64,000 nt of DNA from Phormidesmis priestleyi ULC007. Its GTDB lineage: Bacteria; Cyanobacteriota; Cyanobacteriia; Leptolyngbyales; Leptolyngbyaceae. The translations under genes were made by a program, and so were the position numbers. Each line of letters starts with the position of its first letter. Within the stretch, counting starts at the first letter, position 1. Shown one piece after another: positions 53,337-62,008 of this stretch. The notes under the pieces are model-generated. The model made no database searches and had not been told where the DNA came from. It was given only the letters and a program-made list of their open reading frames with translations. The stretch covers positions 90,923 through 154,922 of the forward strand of contig NZ_MPPI01000012.1 of NCBI RefSeq assembly GCF_001895925.1, given 5' to 3'.

Positions 53337-53921
53337 ATGAGTCAAACCGTCCCAGAAAAAGTCCGGTGGACGACCTCCGATCTCGAACTGCTCTCCAACG
53401 ACGAGTGGAAGCGCTACGAAATTATTGATGGAGAACTGTTTGTGACGAGAGCGCCGCACTTCAGACACCAATCCGTGATTCGGAACATCTGCACCGAACT
53501 CCAAGATTGGTCAGAAGAGACTGGACTAGGAGAAGCCATTCCCGCTCCTGGACTAATCTTTACCGAAGCCGATAACGTGATCCCAGATCTAATCTGGATT
53601 AGTGTCAATCGGCTCGATCGCTTCATGGATGCTGCCGGACACCTTACAGGCGCACCCGAACTGATCATCGAAGTTTTGTCTCCAGGCGCAACCAATGAGC
53701 GACGAGACCGAGAAGCCAAACTAAAACTCTATTCCATACAAGGCGTTGAAGAATATTGGATCGTCAACCGAGAACTTCAAGAAGTCGAAGTCTATCGTCA
53801 ACAAAATCGCATCCTCAAACAGGTAACGATTCAATCTGCTCAAGATGAAATCACCTCTCCGCTCCTGCCCGGATTTCGATGTTTGGTGCAAAGGTTCTTC
53901 CGACAGATTGGGAGAGCGTGA
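53337..53921 (+). CDS. Uma2 family protein
   Basis: 194 residues. WTTSDLELLSNDEWKRYEIIDGEL at the start, VIPDLIWI near 80 and ELIIEVLSPGATNERRD near 107 give the complete nuclease-like site, followed by YWIVN. Short form without a tail. It is divergent from the Uma2 gene at 52416-53147, with about 190 bases between. Confidence 0.92.
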   Translation: MSQTVPEKVRWTTSDLELLSNDEWKRYEIIDGELFVTRAPHFRHQSVIRNICTELQDWSEETGLGEAIPAPGLIFTEADNVIPDLIWISVNRLDRFMDAAGHLTGAPELIIEVLSPGATNERRDREAKLKLYSIQGVEEYWIVNRELQEVEVYRQQNRILKQVTIQSAQDEITSPLLPGFRCLVQRFFRQIGRA

Positions 53922-53993
53922 GAAATTACCGCAATTCAGGCGAAGCGTTTCCTACAGAATTGCGCTGCCCGATCGTAGTAAGTCTCCATCTGA

Positions 53994-54731
53994 TTAGCGG
54001 TTCCTGACCAACACGCCAATTTCGCGCTGAATCGGCAAGACATCCAGCACGTCAGTTTGGGCGCAGTATTTGAGATCGTCGTGGCAATCGAGACGCAGCA
54101 ATCGCTTACCGTGACTCGCGAGATGAAAGAGTCCCAGCAAATTATCTTTCCACTGCTCATAAAGAGCGACGGCTGCGGCCAATTCATCATTTCCGGCAAG
54201 TTCTTCCAAAGTGCAGTTTAAGCCTGCTAAAAGACTGTGAGCGATCGCACCCGCACACACCGTATCTTCAAGCGCAAACGATCCTTCCCAGCCTGCACCA
54301 ACAATCCAAACCGTTTCAGGACGCTGGCTCAACACATAATCTACGACAGCCCGGCGATTAATTAGCGCTGCCGCCAACACACTCGGAGATGCCTGAACGA
54401 TTTCTAACGCGCGAGTGCCATTGGTCGTGCTCATAAATAAGCGCCGATCGTGCATTCGTTCTGAAGTGCAGTCTAACGGCGAATTGCCCAGGTCATAGCC
54501 TGCCACTTTACCGCCGCCTCGCTCTCCAGCTCTGAGCCGCTTTTCGGGTGCCCACGCTGCACTTTCTTGCATCAGCTTGTCAAGATCACTAAACACCTGA
54601 ACCGCTTCTGCACCCACTGATAGCGCCTTCACGATCGTAGTCGTTGCCCTCAGCACGTCAATGGCGATCGCGCAATCGGCAACATTCTGAACAGGCGTTA
54701 ACTCAGGCGTGTGATAGAGAAAAATTTTCAT
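53994..54731 (-). CDS. comB: 2-phosphosulfolactate phosphatase family protein
   Basis: About 245 residues. ComB removes phosphate from 2-phosphosulfolactate on the path to sulfolactate and coenzyme M in archaea. The family signatures [30 protein letters not shown] and STTNGTRAL are all present. Cyanobacteria are not known to make coenzyme M, so the real product is unclear. I start at ATG 54731 ([12 protein letters not shown]), because the upstream ATG at 54776 gives 15 residues not typical of the family. Confidence 0.92.
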   Translation of the reverse strand: MKIFLYHTPELTPVQNVADCAIAIDVLRATTTIVKALSVGAEAVQVFSDLDKLMQESAAWAPEKRLRAGERGGGKVAGYDLGNSPLDCTSERMHDRRLFMSTTNGTRALEIVQASPSVLAAALINRRAVVDYVLSQRPETVWIVGAGWEGSFALEDTVCAGAIAHSLLAGLNCTLEELAGNDELAAAVALYEQWKDNLLGLFHLASHGKRLLRLDCHDDLKYCAQTDVLDVLPIQREIGVLVRNR

Positions 54732-54776
54732 AGGGGGATGACTTGCAAGCGGCTGGTGTAGCGATCGGGATAACAA

Positions 54777-55094
54777 CTCTTGACGTTGAGCAGAGACCCT
54801 GAGCGGGTTAATTCAGCCCTAATAGAGTCGCTAAGATATCAGAATAGCGGATGCTTGTGTTTGAAAGATCACGATTTCTTTAGGTCTTCTATAGAGTTAA
54901 AGCAATGGAGAGAACACAGACTGGCGTATTGCAATGATTCGTCAGACCGTCTTAGATTTCAACGCTCACCTGAGTATAGGGACATAGAGCTTACGACGAT
55001 TTGCTAACTAACATTGCTTCCCCTGACATTCCTCCCTAAAATTAGACCAGCGCTGGTCGTTGAACTGGTTTAAAAATCTGCACGGGAGGACTTC
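54777..55094. other. Intergenic stretch without a recognisable gene
   Basis: 318 bases between divergent comB and the phosphoribulokinase-like gene. The palindrome ACCAGCGCTGGT at about 55046-55057 is 40 bases before the second gene and may be an operator. I see no RNA gene or repeat. Confidence 0.4.
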
Positions 55095-56030
55095 ATGACG
55101 CAACGCCCCATCATTCTTGGCATTGTTGGCGATAGCGCAGCAGGAAAGACCACCTTGACAAAAGGAATTGCCCAGGTGTTGGGGGAAGAAAACGTCACCG
55201 TAATCTGCACCGATGATTATCACCGCTACGATCGCACTCAACGGGCAGAGTTAGGCATCACTGCCTTGCACCCCGACTGCAATCATCTCGACATCATGCA
55301 GCAGCACCTGTCCCTACTCAGAACGGGGCAGCCAATTCTCAAACCAGTTTACAGTCACAAAACAGGCACCTTCGAGGCACCGAAATATATTAAGCCGAGC
55401 CAGTTTTTGATCGTTGAAGGGCTGTTGGGCTACTCAACGCGTGGCGTGCGAGATTGCTATGATGTCAAGGTTTATCTGGCACCGCCTGAGCCACTGCGAA
55501 CTCAGTGGAAAGTCAAACGCGATACGCAAAAGCGGGGCTATAGTGCCGAACAGGTTCTCGCAGAGTTGCAGAAGCGCGAACCCGATTCGGATCAATATAT
55601 TCGACCGCAGCGATCGTGGGCAGATATAGTAGTCAGCTTTTATCCACCCGATGATCAGTTGCAGGAAATGAATGGACACTTAAATGTGCGCTTGGTTTTG
55701 CGTCCGACGATCCCGCATCCTGACTTAAGCCAAGTCATTACGCCGTCTAATCCAAATCCGCCTCCCGCGATTCGATTAGGGCTTGAGCGAGATATGGGCA
55801 AACCCGTCGATGTGTTAGAGATTGACGGACACGCCACCAACGAGCAGGTGCGAGAGCTAGAAAAGTTTATCTGTAGCGAAGCGCCGCACTTATTAAACGT
55901 CTGCAATCGAGAGATGAACCCAGAGATCGGCAGAGTTGCCGGAACGACGGGAGAAATTATTCAAAGCTATCCGTTGGCGCTGACGCAGCTCTTGATTGTC
56001 TACCACATGCTCAAAGCAACGACGCACTAA
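55095..56030 (+). CDS. Phosphoribulokinase/uridine kinase family protein
   Basis: 311 residues. P-loop GDSAAGKTT at about 12-20, CTDDYHRYDR near 38, PVYSHKTGTF near 96 and IVEGLLGY near 113 mark the family. True cyanobacterial PRK has a cysteine in the P-loop (GDSGCGK) that forms the thioredoxin-sensitive pair; here it is Ala16, while the second cysteine (C38) remains. The C-terminal half also differs from that PRK. It is thus probably a redox-insensitive paralogue with an uncertain substrate. Its 3' end overlaps the convergent cyclo-ligase gene by 20 bases. Confidence 0.85.
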   Translation: MTQRPIILGIVGDSAAGKTTLTKGIAQVLGEENVTVICTDDYHRYDRTQRAELGITALHPDCNHLDIMQQHLSLLRTGQPILKPVYSHKTGTFEAPKYIKPSQFLIVEGLLGYSTRGVRDCYDVKVYLAPPEPLRTQWKVKRDTQKRGYSAEQVLAELQKREPDSDQYIRPQRSWADIVVSFYPPDDQLQEMNGHLNVRLVLRPTIPHPDLSQVITPSNPNPPPAIRLGLERDMGKPVDVLEIDGHATNEQVRELEKFICSEAPHLLNVCNREMNPEIGRVAGTTGEIIQSYPLALTQLLIVYHMLKATTH

Positions 56031-56568
56031 TGGCAAGGTATTCTCGTTCAGTGCAAATTCCTTGCAAGGGCTGATCCCAGGGATCGATCGCGAACTCAGA
56101 AACGACTGCAAACTCAAAGACGACTCCGATCGTGCGTTTGCCCTGCCACTCTGGGGCGCTGAGGAGACGATCGTAAAATCCGCCTCCATAGCCCAAACGA
56201 TAACCTCGTCGATCGCAGGCCACGCAGGGAACCAAAATCAAATCAACGCGATCGGGTTCCACAATTGGACTGTCACAATGCGGTTCAACGATGCCATAAG
56301 CGCCAATCTGTGGCGGAACCGATAGAGTATGCCACGACAAAGACGACCCGACACAGCGCGGAAAGCCCCAGGTTTTATCGAGCGAAAAGAGTGCCCTGAG
56401 ATCAGGTTCCTGTCTAAAGCTAAAGTAAGCCAGAATTGTATTTGATTGCTGAACGATCGATAAAGCGTTTAAATGGTGACAAAGCTGCTGACTCTTTTGC
56501 TGCCATTCTTTGAGTGAAAGCGATCGCCGTTTTGCTAAGAGCGATCGGCGCAATTCTGGCTTCGCCAT
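56011..56568 (-). CDS. 5-formyltetrahydrofolate cyclo-ligase
   Basis: About 185 residues. It uses ATP to turn 5-formyl-THF into 5,10-methenyl-THF. The N-terminal KPELRRSLLAKRRSLS, and the C-terminal loop LGYGGGFYDRLL (near 132), which binds ATP and folate, are characteristic. ATG 56568 is preceded by GGGTGGA; an ATG at 56577 is also possible. In E. coli the homologue (ygfA) neighbours 6S RNA, but no 6S RNA is evident here. Confidence 0.93.
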   Translation of the reverse strand: MAKPELRRSLLAKRRSLSLKEWQQKSQQLCHHLNALSIVQQSNTILAYFSFRQEPDLRALFSLDKTWGFPRCVGSSLSWHTLSVPPQIGAYGIVEPHCDSPIVEPDRVDLILVPCVACDRRGYRLGYGGGFYDRLLSAPEWQGKRTIGVVFEFAVVSEFAIDPWDQPLQGICTEREYLAISASLL

Positions 56569-56664
56569 TCCACCCATTTAACTTTCTTCCTTCAGCACGT
56601 ATTGCGAATCATAATTCAATCTGTATGATCGCTCATATCCCATCTTATGCGGGAGATAGTCGGC

Positions 56665-58245
56665 ATGAACACGCTCAATCTAGAGGCTCCGATCGCGAAA
56701 TTTCAGCATCTTCAAGACGAATTGCGCGATCGCTGGCGCAAATCAGACGAGTTTGACATTAGCGATGCTGATATTGTCGTCATTCCCTCGATCAGCATCG
56801 ACCAGCGAGAACTCCTGAAGATTGAGGGCTTTTCACACTATGAAGAACGGCTGCTGTTTTCTCTGATTCGGTTGAGAAACCCTCGGACGCGGCTGATCTA
56901 TATCACGTCACAGCCGCTTCACCCCAGCGTGATCGATTATTATCTGCAACTCCTACCCGGAATTCCTTTTTCTCATGCCCGCGATCGTCTGTTGTTGCTC
57001 TCGACCTACGACAGTTCGACCAAGCCTTTGAGTCAGAAAATTCTTGAGCGTCCTCGACTCATAGAGCGAATTCGTCAGGCAATCGATCGCGATCGGGCTT
57101 ACATGATTTGCTATAACTCCACGACTCTGGAGCGAGATTTATCAGTCGAGCTAGACATTCCATTATTTGCCCTTGATCCCGGTTTGCTGGAGTGGGGCAC
57201 TAAAAGCGGCAGTCGCCAAATTTTTACCGAAAGTAGAGTTCCTCATCCCGATGGCAGTCTTCTCGTCCACAACGTTAAAGATCTGGCGATCGCCACCGCC
57301 GAACTCTGGGAACGGCAACCCGATTTAAAGCGCGTCGTCATTAAACTAAATGAAGGATTTTCGGGAGAAGGCAACGCCCTGCTAGATCTGCGTCCGCTTG
57401 CAGAAATTGCCCCCGGCTCGGCAACTCATAGCCAGCGCGTGACGACCATTCTCGACCAATTTCAGGCGCTTCACTTCGAGTCAAAAGCTGAAACCTGGGA
57501 AAATTATGGCAGTCGCATTCCAGAATTGGGCGCGATCGCAGAGGCGTTTATTGAAGGAGACGAAAAGCGATCGCCCAGTGTTCAGGGGCGGGTCAATCCC
57601 CTGGGAGAAGTCGAAATTCTCTCAACCCATGACCAAATTCTCGGCGGCCCCAATGGTCAAATCTACCTTGGTTGTTGCTTTCCCGCAGATGAAGCCTATC
57701 GATTGCGGCTCCAAGACTTAGGCTTGCGAGTCGGCAAAAAGCTAGCAGAGAAGGGCGTGTTAGAACGGTTTGGGTTAGATTTTGTCGCTGCTCGTCACCC
57801 CGATAGTGGGGAATGGGAGTTTCAAGCGATCGAGATCAACCTCCGCAAAGGGGGCACCACTCACCCATTTATGACGCTAAAATTTCTCACTAACGGGCGC
57901 TATGATCTCGCCAGTGGGCTATTTTATAGCCAGCAGGGGCGCGCCAAATATTACAAAGCAACCGACAACCTGCAAAGAGAGCATTATCGAGGCTTATTAC
58001 CTAACGACTTGATGGACATCATCGCCTATCATCAGCTTCACTTTGACACCAGCACCGAGACGGGCACAGTCTTTCATTTGATGGGGTGCCTGTCAGAATT
58101 TGGCAAACTCGGCTTAACCAGCATTGGCAACTCACCCCAGCAAGCCGAAGAGATTTATCGGCGAGTGGTGCGGGCGATCGACGAAGAAACCAAACCCGAC
58201 CACTCAGCCCACAACCTGGCAATGCACTGGAACAGTGGCTACTAA
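56665..58245 (+). CDS. ATP-grasp peptide ligase related to PGM1
   Basis: About 526 residues. The N-terminal half (IVVIPSISIDQRELLKIEG..., YEERLLFSLIRLRNPRTRLIYITS) is specific to this family, and the C-terminal half is an ATP-grasp fold (VVIKLNEGFSGEGNALL near 234, metal-binding EINLRKGGTTHP near 392). The named relative PGM1 joins amino acids to a peptide in pheganomycin synthesis. The cyanobacterial substrate is unknown. ATG 56665 has GGGAG nine bases upstream. Confidence 0.85.
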   Translation: MNTLNLEAPIAKFQHLQDELRDRWRKSDEFDISDADIVVIPSISIDQRELLKIEGFSHYEERLLFSLIRLRNPRTRLIYITSQPLHPSVIDYYLQLLPGIPFSHARDRLLLLSTYDSSTKPLSQKILERPRLIERIRQAIDRDRAYMICYNSTTLERDLSVELDIPLFALDPGLLEWGTKSGSRQIFTESRVPHPDGSLLVHNVKDLAIATAELWERQPDLKRVVIKLNEGFSGEGNALLDLRPLAEIAPGSATHSQRVTTILDQFQALHFESKAETWENYGSRIPELGAIAEAFIEGDEKRSPSVQGRVNPLGEVEILSTHDQILGGPNGQIYLGCCFPADEAYRLRLQDLGLRVGKKLAEKGVLERFGLDFVAARHPDSGEWEFQAIEINLRKGGTTHPFMTLKFLTNGRYDLASGLFYSQQGRAKYYKATDNLQREHYRGLLPNDLMDIIAYHQLHFDTSTETGTVFHLMGCLSEFGKLGLTSIGNSPQQAEEIYRRVVRAIDEETKPDHSAHNLAMHWNSGY

Positions 58246-58351
58246 AAATCTGCCTCGTGCGGCAAATCGCAACTGATTCTTAAGTTACGGTCGATACCCA
58301 GAGAGAGGATGATAAAATTCGCAACAGGATCGGTGATCTCGTTCACCCCAA

Positions 58352-58792
58352 TTGATTAAAAAATTCTTGTGCCCCTCGTCGCTTGTGCAATCCCCAAAAG
58401 CCCACAAGATCGAATTAAATAGCGATTATCCCTGTCCTTGTCGTCGTCGCGGACGCTTGACCCCGATTACCCTGACCGAAGCGTTTGGCTGTAGTCGCTG
58501 TCAGCAGATTTTTGTGGTCGAAGAAGGGGGCTACGTCATTGAGCAGCTTGCGACCACTTATCCCTATAAACGATCGTGGCGCTGGACTGGGCACCAGTGG
58601 AATGTGGTTCATCCCGGTCTAGGCGATAGCTATTTGCCTCTAGCCTTGGGCATTCTGCTCGTTTTGTTAAGCATTTGGCTACCTGTGGCGCTCAATTCTG
58701 GCACGGGTGGCAGCATCATCCTTTGGGCGATCGTGGCGCTGCTTTTGGCAGTGTTGCCTGCGCTCATGGTCTGGTTAGCTTATCGCCGTTAG
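58352..58792 (+). CDS. Conserved protein with zinc ribbon and two membrane helices
   Basis: 146 residues as read from TTG 58352; GTG 58385 is an alternative. A Cys4 ribbon (CPCRRRG... FGCSRCQQIF, about 28-51) precedes two membrane segments (about 94-112 and 120-142). No known function. It ends five bases before the ProA-like gene and is almost certainly read with it. Confidence 0.72.
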   Translation: MIKKFLCPSSLVQSPKAHKIELNSDYPCPCRRRGRLTPITLTEAFGCSRCQQIFVVEEGGYVIEQLATTYPYKRSWRWTGHQWNVVHPGLGDSYLPLALGILLVLLSIWLPVALNSGTGGSIILWAIVALLLAVLPALMVWLAYRR

Positions 58793-58796
58793 CGCC

Positions 58797-60062
58797 ATGA
58801 CCCCCCAACCTTCTAGCCCTCCACTCGACCCTCTGATCGCCGTTCGCAATGCCTACCAATCGTCCTTAGAGATCTCAACGGCTAAGGGCACAGTTCGCAG
58901 TCGGGCAGTGCAGGCGATGGCAAAAGCTTTAAAAAGCCATCAAGACGACATTCTAGAAGCCAACACCCTAGATCTAGAAATGAGCCGCGAAATGGCGGTT
59001 CCAGAACTGCTGCTCGAATGGCTCAAACTAACGCCAGAACGAATTCAAAACACGATTCAGATTTTGCAGCATCTCAGCGAGTTGCCCGACCCGATCGGGC
59101 GTGTGATGACCGCAAACTTTCAGGTAGACCAGTGCCAAACTTATTCTCAGTTGATGCCTTTAGGCGTGATTGCGCTGGTCTATGAAGCGTTTCCAGATTT
59201 GGGCGCGATCGCCGCAGGTCTGTGCATTAAGACAGGCAATAGTTTGATTCTCAAAGGCGGAAGTGAGGCAAGTCACTCAAATGCAGCCGTTGCCCAAGCG
59301 CTTCAGTTTGCCATTGAAGATGCCGGATTGCCGCTGGACTGTTTACAGTCACTTCCTGCCGATCAAGGGGCATCGATTCGAGATTTGATCACTCAAGACC
59401 GCCACTTAAATCTGGTCATCCCTTATGGGCGACCAAGCTTGATTCAACAGGTGGTGCGCCAGTCTACGGCACCTGTGTTGAAGTCTGCGATGGGTAACTG
59501 CTATCTGTCTTGGTCACCTTCTGGCAGTTTAGAGATGGTTCGCTGGATGGTTCTTGACAGTCACATGAGTGAGCCTGATCCAGTCAACGCGATCGAGAAG
59601 GTCTTGATTCACCCTCAGCAAAATCCCTCCTCTCTGAGGATGCTCTGGGGCAGTTTAAGAGAGAAGGGATTTGAAATTCGGGGCGATGCTCGTCTAGTGG
59701 CTGAGTTCCCAGAATTACGCCTCGCTGAAGACTCTGAATGGAACCAGGCCTATCTCGATCGCATTGTCGCGTTTAGAACAGCCGACGACCAGAGCGCTGC
59801 CATTGACTGGATTAATCACTACAGCAGCGGTCACGCCGATTGTTTAGCCACCGAGTCTTATCAAGAAAGTCGAGAATTCGCTTTGGGGGTCAATAGCGCT
59901 TCGACCTATATCAATGCGTCTCCCCGTTTTTATCGCAACCCCAAACGAGGCGATGCCATCTTTTTAGGAATGTCCAATCAAAAAGGGCATCGTAGAGGGC
60001 TAATCAGTCTGGAAACGCTCACCACAACTAAGCACATCGTTCAGGGAACCGGACCGTTTTAA
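58797..60062 (+). CDS. Glutamate-5-semialdehyde dehydrogenase-like protein (ProA-like)
   Basis: 421 residues, close to ProA in length. The NADPH-binding and core motifs are present (GVIALVYEAFPDLGAIAAGLCIKTGN near 123, LKGGSEASHSN near 152, and GHADCLATE near 343). The catalytic cysteine normally in a P-S-V-C-N-A motif is replaced: the aligned segment reads DPVNAIEKVLIH, with Val. It may therefore not reduce glutamyl phosphate, and another ProA probably exists in the genome. It follows the zinc-ribbon gene by five bases. Confidence 0.85.
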   Translation: MTPQPSSPPLDPLIAVRNAYQSSLEISTAKGTVRSRAVQAMAKALKSHQDDILEANTLDLEMSREMAVPELLLEWLKLTPERIQNTIQILQHLSELPDPIGRVMTANFQVDQCQTYSQLMPLGVIALVYEAFPDLGAIAAGLCIKTGNSLILKGGSEASHSNAAVAQALQFAIEDAGLPLDCLQSLPADQGASIRDLITQDRHLNLVIPYGRPSLIQQVVRQSTAPVLKSAMGNCYLSWSPSGSLEMVRWMVLDSHMSEPDPVNAIEKVLIHPQQNPSSLRMLWGSLREKGFEIRGDARLVAEFPELRLAEDSEWNQAYLDRIVAFRTADDQSAAIDWINHYSSGHADCLATESYQESREFALGVNSASTYINASPRFYRNPKRGDAIFLGMSNQKGHRRGLISLETLTTTKHIVQGTGPF

Positions 60063-60080
60063 ACAAGTTGACTATCAACG

Positions 60081-60800
60081 ATGCAAGCAACCCTTGAGCA
60101 ATTGACGGCGATCGCGATCTTTGCCAATCTGAAATCGATCGAATTAGCACGATTGCAGCCTTGTACCGAGGTGCGGCACTACCAGCCGGGAGAGACTGTA
60201 ATGGGCGAAGGCGATCGCTTACCTGCAAAACTCTACGCGCTATCGGAAGGTGTGCTGCAAATTGCCAAAACAGCAACGACAGGCAAAGAAACCATCCTTC
60301 GCACCCTGTCGGCTGGCAATTTTTTTGCGGCTCCTGCCTTACTGGGCAATGGCATCGCTCCTGCAACCGTGACGGCTAAAAGCAATTGTTGGGTTTTGAC
60401 CCTTGAGCGAGCGCCACTGCTAGAAGCGATTCAACACCATCCAGACATCGCGCTGCAAATGATGCAAGTGTTAAACCAGCGAATTCAACAACTCCACGAA
60501 ACGGTTCACGGTCTGGTGTCAGAACGGGCGATTGTGCGGCTGGCGCAATTCATTCAACGTTCTGCCTTGCAGTTTGGAACGATACCCAGTGCATCAGGTC
60601 AGCAGTTAAAGGCAAAGCTCCCTTACTATCAAATCGCTCGCAGCATTGGCATTACTTACGAAGAGTGTGTCCGACTGTTCAAAAGCATCGGTGCGATCGT
60701 GACTTATCAGCGCGGCAAGCTGACCATTTTGGACGAGGAGGCATTAGGCGCAGTGGCTTCAGGGATAGAAGTTCTGCTTGATTCACAGAAGGGCAGTTAA
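60081..60800 (+). CDS. Crp/Fnr family transcriptional regulator
   Basis: 239 residues. The cyclic-nucleotide-binding-like beta barrel (about 12-120; PGETVMGEGDRLPAKLYALSEG, LSAGNFFA) leads to the dimer helix and a winged helix (IARSIGITYEECVRLFKSIGAIVTYQRGKLTI). No N-terminal iron-sulphur cysteine cluster is seen, so it is not an oxygen-sensing Fnr. It lies 18 bases after the ProA-like gene and overlaps the end of the convergent YwiC-like gene by 18 bases. Confidence 0.93.
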   Translation: MQATLEQLTAIAIFANLKSIELARLQPCTEVRHYQPGETVMGEGDRLPAKLYALSEGVLQIAKTATTGKETILRTLSAGNFFAAPALLGNGIAPATVTAKSNCWVLTLERAPLLEAIQHHPDIALQMMQVLNQRIQQLHETVHGLVSERAIVRLAQFIQRSALQFGTIPSASGQQLKAKLPYYQIARSIGITYEECVRLFKSIGAIVTYQRGKLTILDEEALGAVASGIEVLLDSQKGS

Positions 60801-61625
60801 GCGGGCTGGCAAAACTGAAAGGGCAACAATCGCCAAGAAACTCAGCGCACTCAACGTTTCTATTAGAGCAACCGTCTGAATTGGAGCCGTGCGATACCAC
60901 GCTTGCTGCCAAACAATTAGCCCAAACTTGAGCAAGACGACACTCACCGCCAAGGCACTCAGCAGAGGCAAAATACCAAAGCCATAAAGTCCGCTAACCA
61001 TTAGCAACGCGATCGCGTGATACACTCCTCCCGGTATGAGAGAACTAGTCTTCGATTTTCGCAATTTTACGGTGAAAATCGCGCTGCCAAAAAACAAGGT
61101 GTTGAGTGCCCACAAGCCAAAAACCAGGCTAGAAAGAGTTCCCGTAGTTGCAGCATAGGCAAAAGGTGCAGAGAGACAGACTGCCGCAAAGGTGACTAAT
61201 TCGTTGACGATCGATTTCTGTTCGCGATAGAAAACAGCGGTGGCATCGATCAAAAAGGCAGCGATCGCACCCAAGTAAAGCCAAAGCAAAATTGGATGCT
61301 GAAGATAGAGAGCGATCGCGATCGCCAGTGCAACACTCAAATACAACCCGCCCCACACTAGGAACCGAGGTTTGAGACTGCGGCGCTGCTTAATCTGCAA
61401 CACTAGGGGATGTTCTGCCTGAAATCCACAGAAAGCACAGACCAGCGCTAACGTGGTTGCCCCCGTCCAAGTTTGAGCGGCGGCGGCTCCGGTCAAAAAG
61501 GAAACCATCAGCACCACATAAACCCCATGCTCAGGAGAAAATGTGGGGTGATACCACTGCGATCGCACAGAACTAGATGCTTTCGCTGCGATCGCGGTTG
61601 AAGTTGTCGAGGTTGAGTCAGTCAT
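60783..61625 (-). CDS. YwiC-like membrane protein
   Basis: 280 residues, about eight membrane segments. The SPEHGVYVVLMVSFLTGA stretch (about 30-47) is the family signature. In Bacillus subtilis ywiC lies in the fnr region, but its role is unknown. Here it also lies beside a Crp/Fnr-type gene. It follows the cupin gene (22 bases) and the methyltransferase on the minus strand, so all three are likely one operon. Confidence 0.85.
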   Translation of the reverse strand: MTDSTSTTSTAIAAKASSSVRSQWYHPTFSPEHGVYVVLMVSFLTGAAAAQTWTGATTLALVCAFCGFQAEHPLVLQIKQRRSLKPRFLVWGGLYLSVALAIAIALYLQHPILLWLYLGAIAAFLIDATAVFYREQKSIVNELVTFAAVCLSAPFAYAATTGTLSSLVFGLWALNTLFFGSAIFTVKLRKSKTSSLIPGGVYHAIALLMVSGLYGFGILPLLSALAVSVVLLKFGLIVWQQAWYRTAPIQTVALIETLSALSFLAIVALSVLPARLTALL

Positions 61626-61646
61626 CGGTTGATTGGGTCGCTAAAT

Positions 61647-61973
61647 TCACCACTTGCTGTGCAAAAATGCCAGCGTTGAATTCGTCGTCTGTAAGGCATG
61701 GGGTGCATTGGCAGGCATGATGATAAAGACTCCCGGCTGTAAACGAATCTCGCGTCCCTCTAAGGTCAGAGTTCCTTGCCCTGCCACAACCATTACGGTG
61801 ACATTGCGCGGTGATGTGTGTTCTGCGATCGTCGTTCCTGCTGCCAGACACATGAGGCTATGCTGGGTCTGCTCATCTTTGTGTAAGGGTTTGTTCCGCA
61901 CTCCTGTTTCAGGATAGTCAGCCTGTTCATTGAGATCAGTTACGAGAGAAGTGATAGGTGTTGTAGGATTCAT
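61647..61973 (-). CDS. Cupin domain protein
   Basis: 108 residues, one cupin barrel. Motif 1 reads GTTIAEHTSPRNVTVMVVAGQGTLTLEG, and motif 2 PGVFIIMPANAPHAL, so it has two of the usual histidines (EH and PH) for a metal. Such small cupins are found beside Crp-type regulators in nitric-oxide and respiratory contexts. ATG 61973 is used; the frame upstream to 62150 is antisense to the end of the methyltransferase's gene region and atypical. Confidence 0.85.
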   Translation of the reverse strand: MNPTTPITSLVTDLNEQADYPETGVRNKPLHKDEQTQHSLMCLAAGTTIAEHTSPRNVTVMVVAGQGTLTLEGREIRLQPGVFIIMPANAPHALQTTNSTLAFLHSKW

Positions 61974-62008
61974 GATTGTTATTAAAAAATTACGTGAAGT
62001 GTTCTTTG

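Noticed and set aside
56011..56640. 6S RNA next to the 5-formyl-THF cyclo-ligase gene, as in E. coli
   Set aside because: The flanking intergenic space is under 100 bases and shows no long bulged hairpin.
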